Assembly (NCBI RefSeq): GCF_016526145.1
Contig: NZ_JADDUE010000006.1
Location: 186,001-250,000 of the forward strand
Reading direction: 5' to 3'
From: Saccharopolyspora galaxeae
GTDB lineage: Bacteria > Actinomycetota > Actinomycetes > Mycobacteriales > Pseudonocardiaceae
DNA length: 64,000 nucleotides
In this document: positions 1-9,346 of the stretch, one piece after another
Position numbering within the stretch: position 1 is the first letter of the stretch
Layout of the letters: every line of letters begins with the position of its first letter
Made by a program: the position numbers and the translations under genes
Notes under the pieces: model-generated
Seen by the model: only the letters and a program-made list of their open reading frames with translations
Database searches by the model: none
What the model was told of the DNA's origin: nothing

Positions 1-87
1 TACGAGAAGATCAACTCGGTGTTGCGGGACGCGGCCCGCAACACCGTCTGCGGCCGCTCCTTCGAACCGGTGCTCACCCGCGACTGA
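1..87 (+). CDS. C-terminal fragment of an unidentified protein
   Basis: The first 28 codons of the window form an open frame that ends at TGA (85-87) and reads ...FEPVLTRD. It is cut by the window edge, so no start is visible and no domain can be recognised from so short a tail. High GC and third-position bias match the surrounding chromosome. The neighbouring crotonase gene lies on the opposite strand and converges with it, 46 bp away. Function is unknown. Confidence 0.55.
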   Translation, partial: YEKINSVLRDAARNTVCGRSFEPVLTRD

Positions 88-133
88 GCGGACGCCGAGC
101 TGCGGGTGGACCGGTCCATCCTTCGGGCCGTGT

Positions 134-913
134 TCAGGATTCCTGTTCGGGTACCCAAGAAGCCGGGCGCTTCTCCTTGAAGGCGCGCATTCCCTCCTGG
201 CCCTCTTCCGAGGCGAAGTGGTGGGCGGAGAGGTCGAGCATGGCGTCGAAGTCCTCGTTGAGGGTGCTCGCCCGCGGGCGGCGCAGCATCGCCTTGGTGG
301 CGGCCAGGGCGTTCGGGGCGCCGCGGGTGAGTAGGTCGGCGTAGCGGCGCGTTCGGGTGTCGAGTTCTTCGGCGGGAACGGCGGAGTTGAGCAGGCCGAT
401 CTCGACGGCCCGGTGGGCGTCGAAGGTCTCGCCGGTCAGGAACAGTTCGTGCGCGGCGCGCGGTTGCAGGCGCGGCAGCACGGTCAGCGAGATCACCGCG
501 GGCACGACGCCGATTCGGACTTCGGAGAAGGCGAAGGTCGCGGTCTCGGCGGCGACGGCGAGGTCGCAGGCGGCGACGATGCCGACTCCGCCGGCGCGGG
601 CGGGGCCCGCGAGTTTCGCCACGACCGGTTTCGGGCTGGTCCACAGCGTTTCCAGGATGTCGGGCAGTTCCCGCACGCCCTGGTCCTGCGAACCGGCGCC
701 GCTGGATTCCTTCAGGTCCATGCCCGAGCAGAACACCGGCCCGGTGTGGTCCAGGATGACGACCCGCACCGCTTCGTCGGCCAACGCGGCGGCCAACTGC
801 TCGCGGAGTTCGCGGCGCAACTGCGCGGACAGCGCGTTGCGGTTGTGCGGGAAGTCCAGCGTGATCGTCGCGATGCCCGCTTCGACGTTGCGGTGCACGA
901 GTTCTTCGCCCAT
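134..913 (-). CDS. Enoyl-CoA hydratase/isomerase (crotonase) family protein
   Basis: This 259-residue protein has the usual crotonase length. It shows the N-terminal strand pattern IATITLDFPHNRNALS, the CoA-pocket segment around FCSGMDL and the oxyanion-hole region AGPARAGGVGIVAACDLA, followed by FAFSEVRIGVVPA. Family members hydrate enoyl-CoA esters or isomerise them in fatty-acid or branched-chain amino-acid breakdown. The substrate cannot be read from sequence. The start is ATG at 913. Possible in-frame extension upstream was rejected because it overlaps the gene at 955 and lacks crotonase character. The gene converges with the fragment at 1-87. Confidence 0.85.
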   Translation of the reverse strand: MGEELVHRNVEAGIATITLDFPHNRNALSAQLRRELREQLAAALADEAVRVVILDHTGPVFCSGMDLKESSGAGSQDQGVRELPDILETLWTSPKPVVAKLAGPARAGGVGIVAACDLAVAAETATFAFSEVRIGVVPAVISLTVLPRLQPRAAHELFLTGETFDAHRAVEIGLLNSAVPAEELDTRTRRYADLLTRGAPNALAATKAMLRRPRASTLNEDFDAMLDLSAHHFASEEGQEGMRAFKEKRPASWVPEQES

Positions 914-954
914 GCGGCGAACCGTAGCCGCCTGGGCAGCCGGGGAGCCAGGAC

Positions 955-3351
955 TCAGGTCGGCGGGTAGCGGGTGAACCACTCCGCGGTATCCGGTGGT
1001 CGCGGGCCGAACTCCAACGCCGCGTCGTGCGCGAGCCGTTCGATCACGTCGTGCAGTTCCAGCTCGGCGCGCCACCGCTGCGGGATGGTCGCGGCGCCGC
1101 GCTGCGCGCCGACGAGGCTGCCGCACACCGCCCCGGTCGTCGCGCTGTTGCCGGAATGGTTCACCGCCAGCGGCAGCGCGGCGTCGAAGTCGCCGTCCGC
1201 GACCAGCGCCGCGTACAGCCCGATGCCGAGCGCGTCCGCCGCGGTCCAGCCGGTTCCGATGCCGGTTTCCAAGTGCGTCGGCGTGGTTCCCGCGGAGCGG
1301 GCGTAGTGCACCGCCGCCGACAACCGGGCGGCGACTTCTTCGTGCCCGGGGTGGTTCCGCAGTTCCGCGGACGCCTCCTCCACGGCGGTGTTGAGGTCCT
1401 GACCGGCCATCAGGCGCGAAACCAGGAATGCGAGCGTCCCGGCGCTCAGGTGCGCCACGGGGTCGCCGTGGGTCAGCGCCGCGGTGTTCTGCCCGACGCG
1501 GAACACTTCGGACGGGTTCTCGCTCCACAGCGCGGCGGGCACCGCGCGCATCACCGCTGTGCTGCCCTTCGAGTCGCTGACCGGGTGCTGCGGCGTGCCC
1601 ATCCGTTGCTGTCCCTTGGCGAAGGCGATGAGCGTGCGCATCATCGTGCGCCCGGGGTTGCGGGTCTGGAACAGCGCGCGGTGCCCGACCAGCCACCCGT
1701 CCGGTTCGCCGGTGCGCTCGAGGAATTCGCCCGCGGCGCGGCTCCAGCTCAGGTGCTGGGTGTGCAGCCAGCGCTGGTAGGCGTGCTGGATGTGCCGGGA
1801 CGGGTCGGCGATGTCGTGGTCGCGGCGGCGCACACCGGCGCGGATGGTGCCTTCCAGGGAGAACAGCAGCAGTTGCGTGTCGCTGCCGAGCCGCCCGGCC
1901 GGGTGCCCGGCGGGCACGTAATCGCGCAGACCGCGTTCGCCGTGCCGGTCTTGGATCTGGTCCCAGCTCTCGCCCGCGACGGGGCCGCCGAGCGCTTCGC
2001 CGATCGCGCAGCCCAGCACCGCGCCGAGGAACCGGTCGCGCGAGGCGGCCAGCCTGGGCACTGCGGTGATGCTGTTGCGCTGATCAGGTCGGCCGTCGGG
2101 GTCGCCGACCGGGTAGCGGGCGAACCAGTCGTCGGACTCGTCCGGGTAGGGCCCGAACTCCGCGGCGGCGTCCTCGGCGAGCTGCTCGAGCACCGTCCAC
2201 GCGGGCGATTCCGCGGCCAGCTCCGGAGGAATCGCGGTCGGTCCGTGCGCGGCGCCGAGCAGCTGACCGCACAACACGGCGGTCGTGCCGACGTCCCCGG
2301 AGTGCTCGCTCGCTGACTCGATGGCCTTGGTGAAGTCGTCGGGGCAGGCCGCGCAGATGCGCAACGCGACCGCGAGCGCTTGCACGCCGCTGCGTCCGCC
2401 GCTCATCGCGTCCAGCTGGTCCCGCCGGGCGACGAAACCGATCGGGCTGGTCGAGCCGAGGTGCAGCGCGCGGTCCAGCAGCGCGGGCCGGGATTCGGCG
2501 GGCTGCCAGCGGGCCAGCGCACCGGGCAGCGCTTCGGCGAGCGGAACTCCCCGCAACAGCAGGGAAATCGCCGCGCCCGTCGCACCGGCCGGGCGGTTCC
2601 CGTCGGGGTGGCCGTGGGATAACGCCGCCAGTTCTCTGCCGAGGTCGAACCCGTCATCGGCCGACCACAGCGCCGCGACCGCTCCGATCGGCACCGCGGT
2701 GGCGCCCGCTGCGTGCGGCGAAGGTTTGCTCCCGGCGGCGATGCGGGTCAGCGCGGTCAGCAGCGCGGGCTCGTCGACGGCGGCGGAATGCAGCTCCGGC
2801 CTGCCCACCAGCCAGCCGTCCGGTTCGCCGCCGGGCGCGGGAACGCAGTCCTGCCAGGCGATTCCGCGAGTGTGCAGCCACCGTTGCAGTCCACTGAGGA
2901 CGGAAGAGGTGGGGGAGGCGGTGCCGTGCACGCGCAACGCGGTGTGCGCGCGGATCAGCCCTTCCAACGCGAACAGCACCGAGGTGGTGCGCTCACCGAG
3001 TCTGCCGAGCACGGTGTGTTCGGCCGCGGCCGCGCCGAGCAGCATCCCGGCGAACCGGCTCGCGGCCTCCGGCAGGTAGCCGTCCGGGCCGGACAGCCCG
3101 GTAGCGGGCGTGGGCGGCTCGGGTTCGACGATCCGCTGGCGCAGCGCGGCGAACCACGGTGGCCGGGACAGCGGCCGGTCCCGCCACCAGCTCCACCGCT
3201 GGAGCAGCAGCCGCTCGTCGGCGTCGGGCGGGGCGGTTCCGGAGGCTGGGCTCGTTCCGGAAGGCGGGGCGGTCCGGCGCCGTTGCCGGTACGCGGCCAG
3301 CAACGCCCGTTCCGCATCGGTGAGCCCGCCAGAGCCCCTCGCGTCCGTCAC
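955..3351 (-). CDS. Protein with two degenerate ADP-ribosylglycohydrolase repeats
   Basis: This 798-residue protein contains two ARH-fold repeats, about residues 97-405 and 437-790. Both keep structural signatures seen in the upstream gene (QRWLHT, SHGHPDG or THGDP, HSGxxxTT). The metal ligands are altered. Repeat 1 has no GDALG and reads ERTTS where TDDT is expected, with GDVGTT near residue 353. Repeat 2 reads GEALG at 452-456, GSDTQ at 490-494 and GNSATT late. Active ARH enzymes need TDDT and GDxDxT, so both repeats are probably non-catalytic. The GTG start at 3351 lies 10 bp past the stop of the larger ARH gene, so the two are likely cotranscribed. No good ribosome-binding site is visible. 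Function is inferred as a binding or scaffold partner. Confidence 0.8.
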   Translation of the reverse strand: MTDARGSGGLTDAERALLAAYRQRRRTAPPSGTSPASGTAPPDADERLLLQRWSWWRDRPLSRPPWFAALRQRIVEPEPPTPATGLSGPDGYLPEAASRFAGMLLGAAAAEHTVLGRLGERTTSVLFALEGLIRAHTALRVHGTASPTSSVLSGLQRWLHTRGIAWQDCVPAPGGEPDGWLVGRPELHSAAVDEPALLTALTRIAAGSKPSPHAAGATAVPIGAVAALWSADDGFDLGRELAALSHGHPDGNRPAGATGAAISLLLRGVPLAEALPGALARWQPAESRPALLDRALHLGSTSPIGFVARRDQLDAMSGGRSGVQALAVALRICAACPDDFTKAIESASEHSGDVGTTAVLCGQLLGAAHGPTAIPPELAAESPAWTVLEQLAEDAAAEFGPYPDESDDWFARYPVGDPDGRPDQRNSITAVPRLAASRDRFLGAVLGCAIGEALGGPVAGESWDQIQDRHGERGLRDYVPAGHPAGRLGSDTQLLLFSLEGTIRAGVRRRDHDIADPSRHIQHAYQRWLHTQHLSWSRAAGEFLERTGEPDGWLVGHRALFQTRNPGRTMMRTLIAFAKGQQRMGTPQHPVSDSKGSTAVMRAVPAALWSENPSEVFRVGQNTAALTHGDPVAHLSAGTLAFLVSRLMAGQDLNTAVEEASAELRNHPGHEEVAARLSAAVHYARSAGTTPTHLETGIGTGWTAADALGIGLYAALVADGDFDAALPLAVNHSGNSATTGAVCGSLVGAQRGAATIPQRWRAELELHDVIERLAHDAALEFGPRPPDTAEWFTRYPPT

Positions 3352-3361
3352 CTGTGCAACG

Positions 3362-6300
3362 CTATCCGGTGTACCGCTGCGCCCATTCCGGTACCGGCCC
3401 GCCCTCGACGAGTTCTTCCTCGGCGCGCCGGGCGTCGGCGAGCAGTTCCGCCAGCAGATCGCCGAGCTCGAGCTCGTCCAGCCATCGCTGCGGTACCGCA
3501 TCGGCTCCGCGCGCCGCGCCGAGCAGGCTGCCGCACAGAGCCGCGGTCGCCGCGCTGTCGCCGGAGTGCGTTGCCGCCAGGGCGACCGCGTCGGCGAACG
3601 ACTCGGGGTGCGCCAGTGCCGCGGCCACCGCGCTGCCCAGCGTGGACGGCCCGGTTCTGGCGCTGCCCAGCGACTCCAGCGCCCGCGCTGGAATCGGGCC
3701 CCGTTCGGCCAGCTCCAGCGCCTGCTGCAGCGCTTCTACCGTGTTCTCGGAGCCCTCCCACGCCTTCAGCTCGGTGAGGGCGGATTGCACGCTCTCGGCA
3801 AGCGTCTGCCCGTCGCCCAGCGCGGCGACCATCGCGGCCGCCGCCGCGGCGGGCAGGTAACCGTCCGGGTGGCCGTGCGTGAGAACGCCGATCGAGATGC
3901 CGAGCTCCGCGGCCGCGGCCGGGGTGTCGGCGTGCAGGCCGACGAGCGCCGCGCGGGCCGCGGCCACCGCGCCGGTGGCCTGGTTCGGTGCAGCGGCCGG
4001 AGTCGGCAGACCGGCCTGGCCGTCCCAAGTGCCCAGCGCCGTCAGCGTCGCCTCGTCCGGGAAGCGCTGGGTGCGCAGCCGCGCGTCGGCGGCCAGCGGA
4101 TCGGGGCGGACAACCGGCTCGGTGGCGCCCTGCGCCACGACCCACTGCTGCAGGGCGCCGCGCACCGACTCGGCCTCCGAAGCGGAACCGTGGAGTCTGC
4201 TGTGGACGGTCGCGCGCAGGAGGCCGTTCAGCACGAACACCGACTGCTGGCCGATCGCGCTCGCGTTGCCGATCGCGCCGAGGTGCTCGGTCAGCTCCCG
4301 AACCCCGTCCGGTTGCTTGCGCAGGATCATCCGCTGCGCGGTGTAGGTCCACGGGGCGCCGAGCGCGTCACCCGCGGCGCAGCCGAGCACGCAGCCCGCG
4401 AGCCGGTCGAGCCGGGTGAGCGGTTGCGGAGTTTCCTCGGGGAGTTCGCCGTCCTCGTCGCCGGAGGCGACCAGTTGCGCGGCGCGTTCGGCGCCGAACG
4501 CCTCTTGCAGCAGCTTGTGCAGGCCCTCGGAGAGGTCGTTGGGGGTGTCGTCCTCGCCGTCGCGGAACTTGCGCCAGGCGGCCAGGAGGCGGAGTTCCTC
4601 GTGGGAGAGACCGTCGCCGTCATCGGAGGACGACTCCTGCGACGTCTCCGCGGCCGGAGCCTCGGTCGCTGGGGTCTCGGCCGCTGAAGTCTCGGTCGTT
4701 GAAGTCTGGGCGCCTGGGACCCGGGCGGCTGCCGGGCTCCGGGCCGGTTCGGGGTCCTGGGCTGCCGGTTGCTGTTGAACCGGTTCGGACTCTGCGGGAT
4801 CCGCGGTCGTTGCAGGTTGCCCGTTCGCTGCCGGTTGTTCGGTCGCAGCGAATTGCCGGGTTGTTGCGAAGTCCTGAGCCGCTGCGGGCTCCTGAGCCGC
4901 TGCGGACCCCCGGGCTGCCTGCGATGTGGCCGCGGGCTCGTGCGCGAGCGCCGATGCAGTCGTCACCGGAGGCTGCTGCGCGGCCGCGGATTCTTGGGCG
5001 ATCGGTTCGGCGGTCGGCGGCTCGGTCGCGGTTCGCTCGGATCGCGCCTGCGTCCGCGCTTCCGTGGCCTGCTGATCAGCTGCCGGCTGTGCGGGCGCGG
5101 ACTCGGCCGGTCGTTCGGCTGCCGAGATTTCCGCGGCGGCTTGGGCCGCGGAATGCTGCTCAGCCGCGTCATGCCGCTCGGCGTCGGGTTGTCCGGCCTG
5201 GTCTTGCCGGTCGGAATCCCGTTCCTCGGCCATCGAGCCCTCGCCGGTCCCGAAATGCGGGCCAGACATCGCGCCCTGGCCGATCCCCGGTGTCGATCCG
5301 GGACCTTGGTCGGAGCCGGGCCTTCGGCCAGAAGCGGCGTCCGGACCGGAACCGGGCCGCTGAGCGGTGTCCTGCTCGCCGGAGCTGTCGTCGGTTCCGT
5401 TTCCGGCGGCGAGCTGGGTGGCGGCGAGCTGGGCGGCCGTTCCTCCGGAAGCGGCACCGGTAGCGGTCTCGTCGCGCTTCGCATCTCCTGCCGGAGAATC
5501 GGCCGCGGTCTGCGCGGCAGCGGACGTGGAAACCGAGGCGGCATCCGCGGAACCGGTCGACGGAGCCGCCGACTCGGAGCCCGTTGCCGGGTCCGTTTCC
5601 GAGTCAGAGGACGTTGCTGCATCCGCCGATGGACCGGCATCGGACGATCGTCCGGTACCGGTTGCCGAGTCTGCAGCGGATGCCGAACCGGCGGTGGGTG
5701 CCGACGCGGCAGCGGACACCGAACCGGCGACCGACGCGGCATCGGCGACCGAGCTCGCACCCGCCGCAGAGCCCGAACCGGCCGCAGAGCTCGCACCGGC
5801 CGCAGGGCCCGCACCGGCCGCAGGGCCCGAACCGGCGTCCGTCGCGGCACCGGCACCCGACTCCGCACCGGAAGCCGACTCACCGGACTGCTCCGCAGCG
5901 GCCACCCGCGCCGAAACCGGGCTCGCGATCGGCGCGGCCGGGCCCGCCGGGTAGCGGCTCAGCCACTCGGGAACGGCCGGCGGGTTCGCGCCGAACTCCT
6001 CGACCGCGTCCCGCGCCAGCTGCTCGACGACATCGCCCAGCTCGACCTTCCGCCGCCAGCTCTGCGGCACCGCTTCCGCCGAGTGCGCCGCGCCCATGAT
6101 CGAGCCGCACACGGCGGCCGTCGCGGCGCTGTCGCCGGAGTGGTTCGCCGCCAGCACCACCGCGTCGGCGAACGACGACGGCCGTGCCAGCGCTGCGCAC
6201 ACCGCGATGGCCAGCGCCTGCTCACCGACCCGCCCCGCACCGAGCCGGTGCTGGATCTGCTCCGGCGTCGGGGTGCCCTCGGTGGCCAGCTCGATGGCGC

Positions 6301-9300
6301 GGCGCAACGTCGCGGAGGTCTCCTCGTGACCCTCCCAAGTGGACAGTTCGGTGAGCGCGCGGTCCACCGACTCCGGCAGCGAGCGGCCCGCGAGCAGCTG
6401 GCTCACCACCACCGCCAGCGCGCCCGCGGGCAGGAAACCGCTCGGGTGCCCGTGGGTGAGCGCGGCGATGGCCGCGCCGGTCTGGAACGTCTCGGCCGGG
6501 TCGCCGGTGCGGAAGCCAGCCGGTGCCGCGCGAACCACTCCGCCGCTGCCTTTGGCGTCGTTGAGCCGGTTGGTCAGCGTGCCGAGCGCCGTACCGCCCG
6601 CGTAACCGCGCAGCGCCTGCAGGCAGGTGTCGTCGGGGGAGCGGCGTGCGAACAGGCCCTTCTCCCGGATCAGCCAGCCGTTCGGCGGGATGTCCGCGAT
6701 CGGGCCGCCCGCGTCCGCCCAGTCGACGCCTTGGGTGTGCAGCCAGCGCTGGTACGCGTGCTGCACCGGCTGCGCCGGGTCGGTGTCGCCGTGCAGGCGG
6801 TTGCGGATGCCCGCGCGGATCAGCCCTTCGGCGGTGAACAAGCTGAGCTGGGTGTTCGCGCTGATGGCATGGCCGACCAGGTCGGCCACCCCGGCGCCGC
6901 CGTAGTTGCGGCGGATCACTTCGATGGACTCGTCGGCCACCGGGTAGCCGAGCGCGTCCCCGATCGCCGTGCCGAGCAGGCAGCCCAGGATGCGTTCGCC
7001 GCCCGGTTCGGCGCGTTCGGTGTCGTGCGCGGGTTTCTGTTCGCGGGCGGGTGCGGTCTTGGACGGGGCGGGCCAGGAACCCATGGTCGGCACGATCGGC
7101 TCGGCCGCGGACTCGGCGTCCTCCGAGGCCGCGTCGTCCGATGCGGCAGTGCCCGACGACGCCGCGCCCGATGCCGCGGCGGGCTGCGGCTCAGCGGCAC
7201 CGTCCGCAGTGGACGGTCCAGCGGCCGGGGTCGTTGCCTGCTCGGGGGTCGTGGCCGGATCGGGGGGCTCGGAAGAGGCCTGCTGCGCGGAGTCCGTCTC
7301 CTCCGAACTCCGGTCTGCCGTTTCCCCTTGCTGCGTGGCGGATTCCGCACTGCCGGAATCCGCCGGGGACGCATCCCGCTGCTCGGCGGAAGCAGCGCCG
7401 GTCTCCGAGGGCTGCGCACCGGGAACCGACAGCCGAGCCACCGGAATGGCATCCTGCTCGGCCGTCTGCTCTTCGGCGGTGTCCGGAGCGGAATCCTGCG
7501 CGGCGGTCTCGTCCTGCCCGGCCGGTTCCTCGGCATCCTGCCCGGCCACCCGCGGCAGCTCGGACCCGAACTCGAGCCCGATGACGTCGCGCTCACCCGG
7601 ATACCGCTGCGACCAGGTCTCGTCGCCGCGCGGCTGCGGCCCGAACTCCACCAGCGCGTCCGCGGCCAGCGACTGAACCGTCTCCCGCAGCCGCAGATCA
7701 CGCAGCCACACCCCGGGAACCGCCGAAACCCCGTGCTGCGCGCCGACGATCGCGCCGCAGATCGCCGCGGTGGAGTCGCTGTCGCCGGAGTGGTTCACCG
7801 CGGCCATCACCGCCGGTCCGACACCGTCGCTGCTCAGCGCCGCGCACACCGCGATCGCCAGCGCCTCGTGCCCGCTCCAGCCGTCACCGAGCAGGTCCTT
7901 GACCTGTTCCGGAGTCGGTTCGCCCCGCGCGGCGAGGTCTTCGGCGACCAGCAAAAGGCGTTCGGTCTGCTGGTGCCCGGTGCACTCGGTGAGCAGCTTG
8001 TGCGCGTGCGCCAGCGCATCGGTGAGCGACTCGCCGCGCAGCAGCCGGTGCACCAGCACCGCGAGCACCCCGGCGGGCAGGTAGCCGCTGGGCTTCGAGC
8101 AGGTCAGCGCGGCGGCCGCGGCGGCGAGCCGGAACACCTCGCGCGGCTCGTCCGACCACAGCGCGATCGGCGCCGCCCGCACCACGCCCGTGTTGTCGTC
8201 GGAGTCGTTGATCGCCCGCTCGAACGTGCCGGGTACGCCCGTCGAGGCGAACCCGCGCAACGCGGTGATGCAGTCGCTGTTCGGCGAGCGGACCGCGAAC
8301 AGCTCGCGCACCCCGGCGAGCAGGCCGTCCGGCTCCGGGTGGGACTGCGCGTACGGCCCGGCCGCGCGCGACCACGCGTAGCCCTGGGTGTGCAGCCAGC
8401 GCTGGTAGGCCAGCTGGATCGCGGCCAGCGGCCCGCTTCCCGCGCCACCGCGGGCCGCGATGTGCCCGCGGATCAGCCCCTCCAGCGTGAACATCGCCAG
8501 CTGGGTGTCGTCGGTGAACTCGCCCGGGTGCGAACCGCTGCGGTCGTAGTCGGTGACGCCGTGTTCGCCGAAGCGGTTGCGGATCTGCTCGACCGGGTAG
8601 AACTCGACCGGCGCGCCCAGCGCGTCGCCCGCCGCGGCGGCCAGCACGCTGCCGATGAAGCGCTGGCCGAAGTCGCTGCTGATCGGATCGGGCGCCTGCT
8701 GCTGTCCGCCGGTCGCTTGGCCGCCGGGCACCTGCGCGGGCTGGGTCTCCTCCGGCTGCGCGGCGGGCGCCACCCGCACCCCCGCGGTCTTGATCAGGTC
8801 TTCGGCGGGCAGCCGCGCTTTGACCGCGCTGGTCGGGTTGATCTGCAGGTCCATCCCGACCGGGTTGCGCTCGACGAGCTGCCTGCCGGTCAGCCGCTGC
8901 CAGCTCGTCCAGTTCGCGGGCAGGAAGCTCTCCGAGGTGAACAGCTGCAGCTGCCGCCTGCCGGAGTCGTGGTCCACCGTGAACAGTCCGCTGCCCTGCG
9001 GCTGCGCGAACAGGATCAGCTCCGCGTCCAGCAGCGCGGACAGCAGCGTGGCCGCCTGCGCGTAGCCGGTCGTGGTCAGCTGCAGCGCGCGTTCGACGTC
9101 GTTGGTCGGCGCGGGCAGCCGCAGCGCGACCGGTGATGGGCGGTAGTTCGGGTTCGGGGAGAAGTCGTCGGTGAGCTCGCCGCGCTCGTCGACCCGGTAT
9201 CCGCCGATGAAGCCCCACGGCGGTACTTCCGCGCTCGGGTCGCTGAAGATCGGGTCGACCACGTACAGCCAGGTGTTCGGCTGCTTGCTGGCCTGTTCCC

Positions 9301-9346
9301 GCATGGCCGGTGTGATCACCGGCCGACTCGGCTGCTGCGTGTTCAT
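3362..9346 (-). CDS. Giant SseB-like/T7SS-associated protein with three ARH repeats, one catalytic
   Basis: This is a 1,994-residue protein. Residues 10-195 form an SseB-like domain (NTWLYVVDP, VPPWGFIGGY, NPNYRPSP, TTTGYAQAATLLSALLDAEL) resembling proteins annotated as type VII secretion-associated. ARH repeat 1 (226-570) carries GDALGAPVEF at 240, TDDTQ at 278-282 and GDSDST at 521-526, so its two-metal site is intact. Repeat 2 (781-1122) keeps GDALG but has SANTQ and GDSAAT. Repeat 3 (1643-1990) keeps GDALGAP but lacks TDDT and ends GDSAAT. Linkers 590-780 and 1140-1570 are Ala/Ser/Gln/Pro/Glu-rich and low-complexity. ARH domains remove ADP-ribose from proteins or DNA. Here one active copy sits among apparently dead ones. 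The start is ATG at 9346 with GGGAG just upstream. The substrate is unknown. Confidence 0.85.
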   Translation of the reverse strand: MNTQQPSRPVITPAMREQASKQPNTWLYVVDPIFSDPSAEVPPWGFIGGYRVDERGELTDDFSPNPNYRPSPVALRLPAPTNDVERALQLTTTGYAQAATLLSALLDAELILFAQPQGSGLFTVDHDSGRRQLQLFTSESFLPANWTSWQRLTGRQLVERNPVGMDLQINPTSAVKARLPAEDLIKTAGVRVAPAAQPEETQPAQVPGGQATGGQQQAPDPISSDFGQRFIGSVLAAAAGDALGAPVEFYPVEQIRNRFGEHGVTDYDRSGSHPGEFTDDTQLAMFTLEGLIRGHIAARGGAGSGPLAAIQLAYQRWLHTQGYAWSRAAGPYAQSHPEPDGLLAGVRELFAVRSPNSDCITALRGFASTGVPGTFERAINDSDDNTGVVRAAPIALWSDEPREVFRLAAAAAALTCSKPSGYLPAGVLAVLVHRLLRGESLTDALAHAHKLLTECTGHQQTERLLLVAEDLAARGEPTPEQVKDLLGDGWSGHEALAIAVCAALSSDGVGPAVMAAVNHSGDSDSTAAICGAIVGAQHGVSAVPGVWLRDLRLRETVQSLAADALVEFGPQPRGDETWSQRYPGERDVIGLEFGSELPRVAGQDAEEPAGQDETAAQDSAPDTAEEQTAEQDAIPVARLSVPGAQPSETGAASAEQRDASPADSGSAESATQQGETADRSSEETDSAQQASSEPPDPATTPEQATTPAAGPSTADGAAEPQPAAASGAASSGTAASDDAASEDAESAAEPIVPTMGSWPAPSKTAPAREQKPAHDTERAEPGGERILGCLLGTAIGDALGYPVADESIEVIRRNYGGAGVADLVGHAISANTQLSLFTAEGLIRAGIRNRLHGDTDPAQPVQHAYQRWLHTQGVDWADAGGPIADIPPNGWLIREKGLFARRSPDDTCLQALRGYAGGTALGTLTNRLNDAKGSGGVVRAAPAGFRTGDPAETFQTGAAIAALTHGHPSGFLPAGALAVVVSQLLAGRSLPESVDRALTELSTWEGHEETSATLRRAIELATEGTPTPEQIQHRLGAGRVGEQALAIAVCAALARPSSFADAVVLAANHSGDSAATAAVCGSIMGAAHSAEAVPQSWRRKVELGDVVEQLARDAVEEFGANPPAVPEWLSRYPAGPAAPIASPVSARVAAAEQSGESASGAESGAGAATDAGSGPAAGAGPAAGASSAAGSGSAAGASSVADAASVAGSVSAAASAPTAGSASAADSATGTGRSSDAGPSADAATSSDSETDPATGSESAAPSTGSADAASVSTSAAAQTAADSPAGDAKRDETATGAASGGTAAQLAATQLAAGNGTDDSSGEQDTAQRPGSGPDAASGRRPGSDQGPGSTPGIGQGAMSGPHFGTGEGSMAEERDSDRQDQAGQPDAERHDAAEQHSAAQAAAEISAAERPAESAPAQPAADQQATEARTQARSERTATEPPTAEPIAQESAAAQQPPVTTASALAHEPAATSQAARGSAAAQEPAAAQDFATTRQFAATEQPAANGQPATTADPAESEPVQQQPAAQDPEPARSPAAARVPGAQTSTTETSAAETPATEAPAAETSQESSSDDGDGLSHEELRLLAAWRKFRDGEDDTPNDLSEGLHKLLQEAFGAERAAQLVASGDEDGELPEETPQPLTRLDRLAGCVLGCAAGDALGAPWTYTAQRMILRKQPDGVRELTEHLGAIGNASAIGQQSVFVLNGLLRATVHSRLHGSASEAESVRGALQQWVVAQGATEPVVRPDPLAADARLRTQRFPDEATLTALGTWDGQAGLPTPAAAPNQATGAVAAARAALVGLHADTPAAAAELGISIGVLTHGHPDGYLPAAAAAAMVAALGDGQTLAESVQSALTELKAWEGSENTVEALQQALELAERGPIPARALESLGSARTGPSTLGSAVAAALAHPESFADAVALAATHSGDSAATAALCGSLLGAARGADAVPQRWLDELELGDLLAELLADARRAEEELVEGGPVPEWAQRYTG
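5767..5838 (-). repeat. Four 18-bp tandem repeats in the low-complexity linker
   Basis: Four consecutive 18-bp units (consensus cagRGCYCGMACCGGCCG on the plus strand) start at 5767, 5785, 5803 and 5821. They differ at one to three positions. They encode part of the Ala/Gly/Ser-rich spacer between ARH repeats 2 and 3. Unit length is a multiple of three, so copy-number change would lengthen or shorten the linker without a frameshift. Confidence 0.8.

Noticed and set aside
3351-3364. Possibility that the two large ARH genes are one gene broken by a frameshift
   Set aside because: The upstream protein ends with a complete ARH repeat and a WAQRYTG tail like those closing other repeats. The downstream gene begins with its own start and a new helical lead, so two genes are more likely.
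4769-9136. Long plus-strand open frame antisense to the giant ARH gene
   Set aside because: Its product is Arg/Gly-rich with no motifs. It is the expected shadow of high-GC coding sequence on the other strand, which has clear ARH domains.
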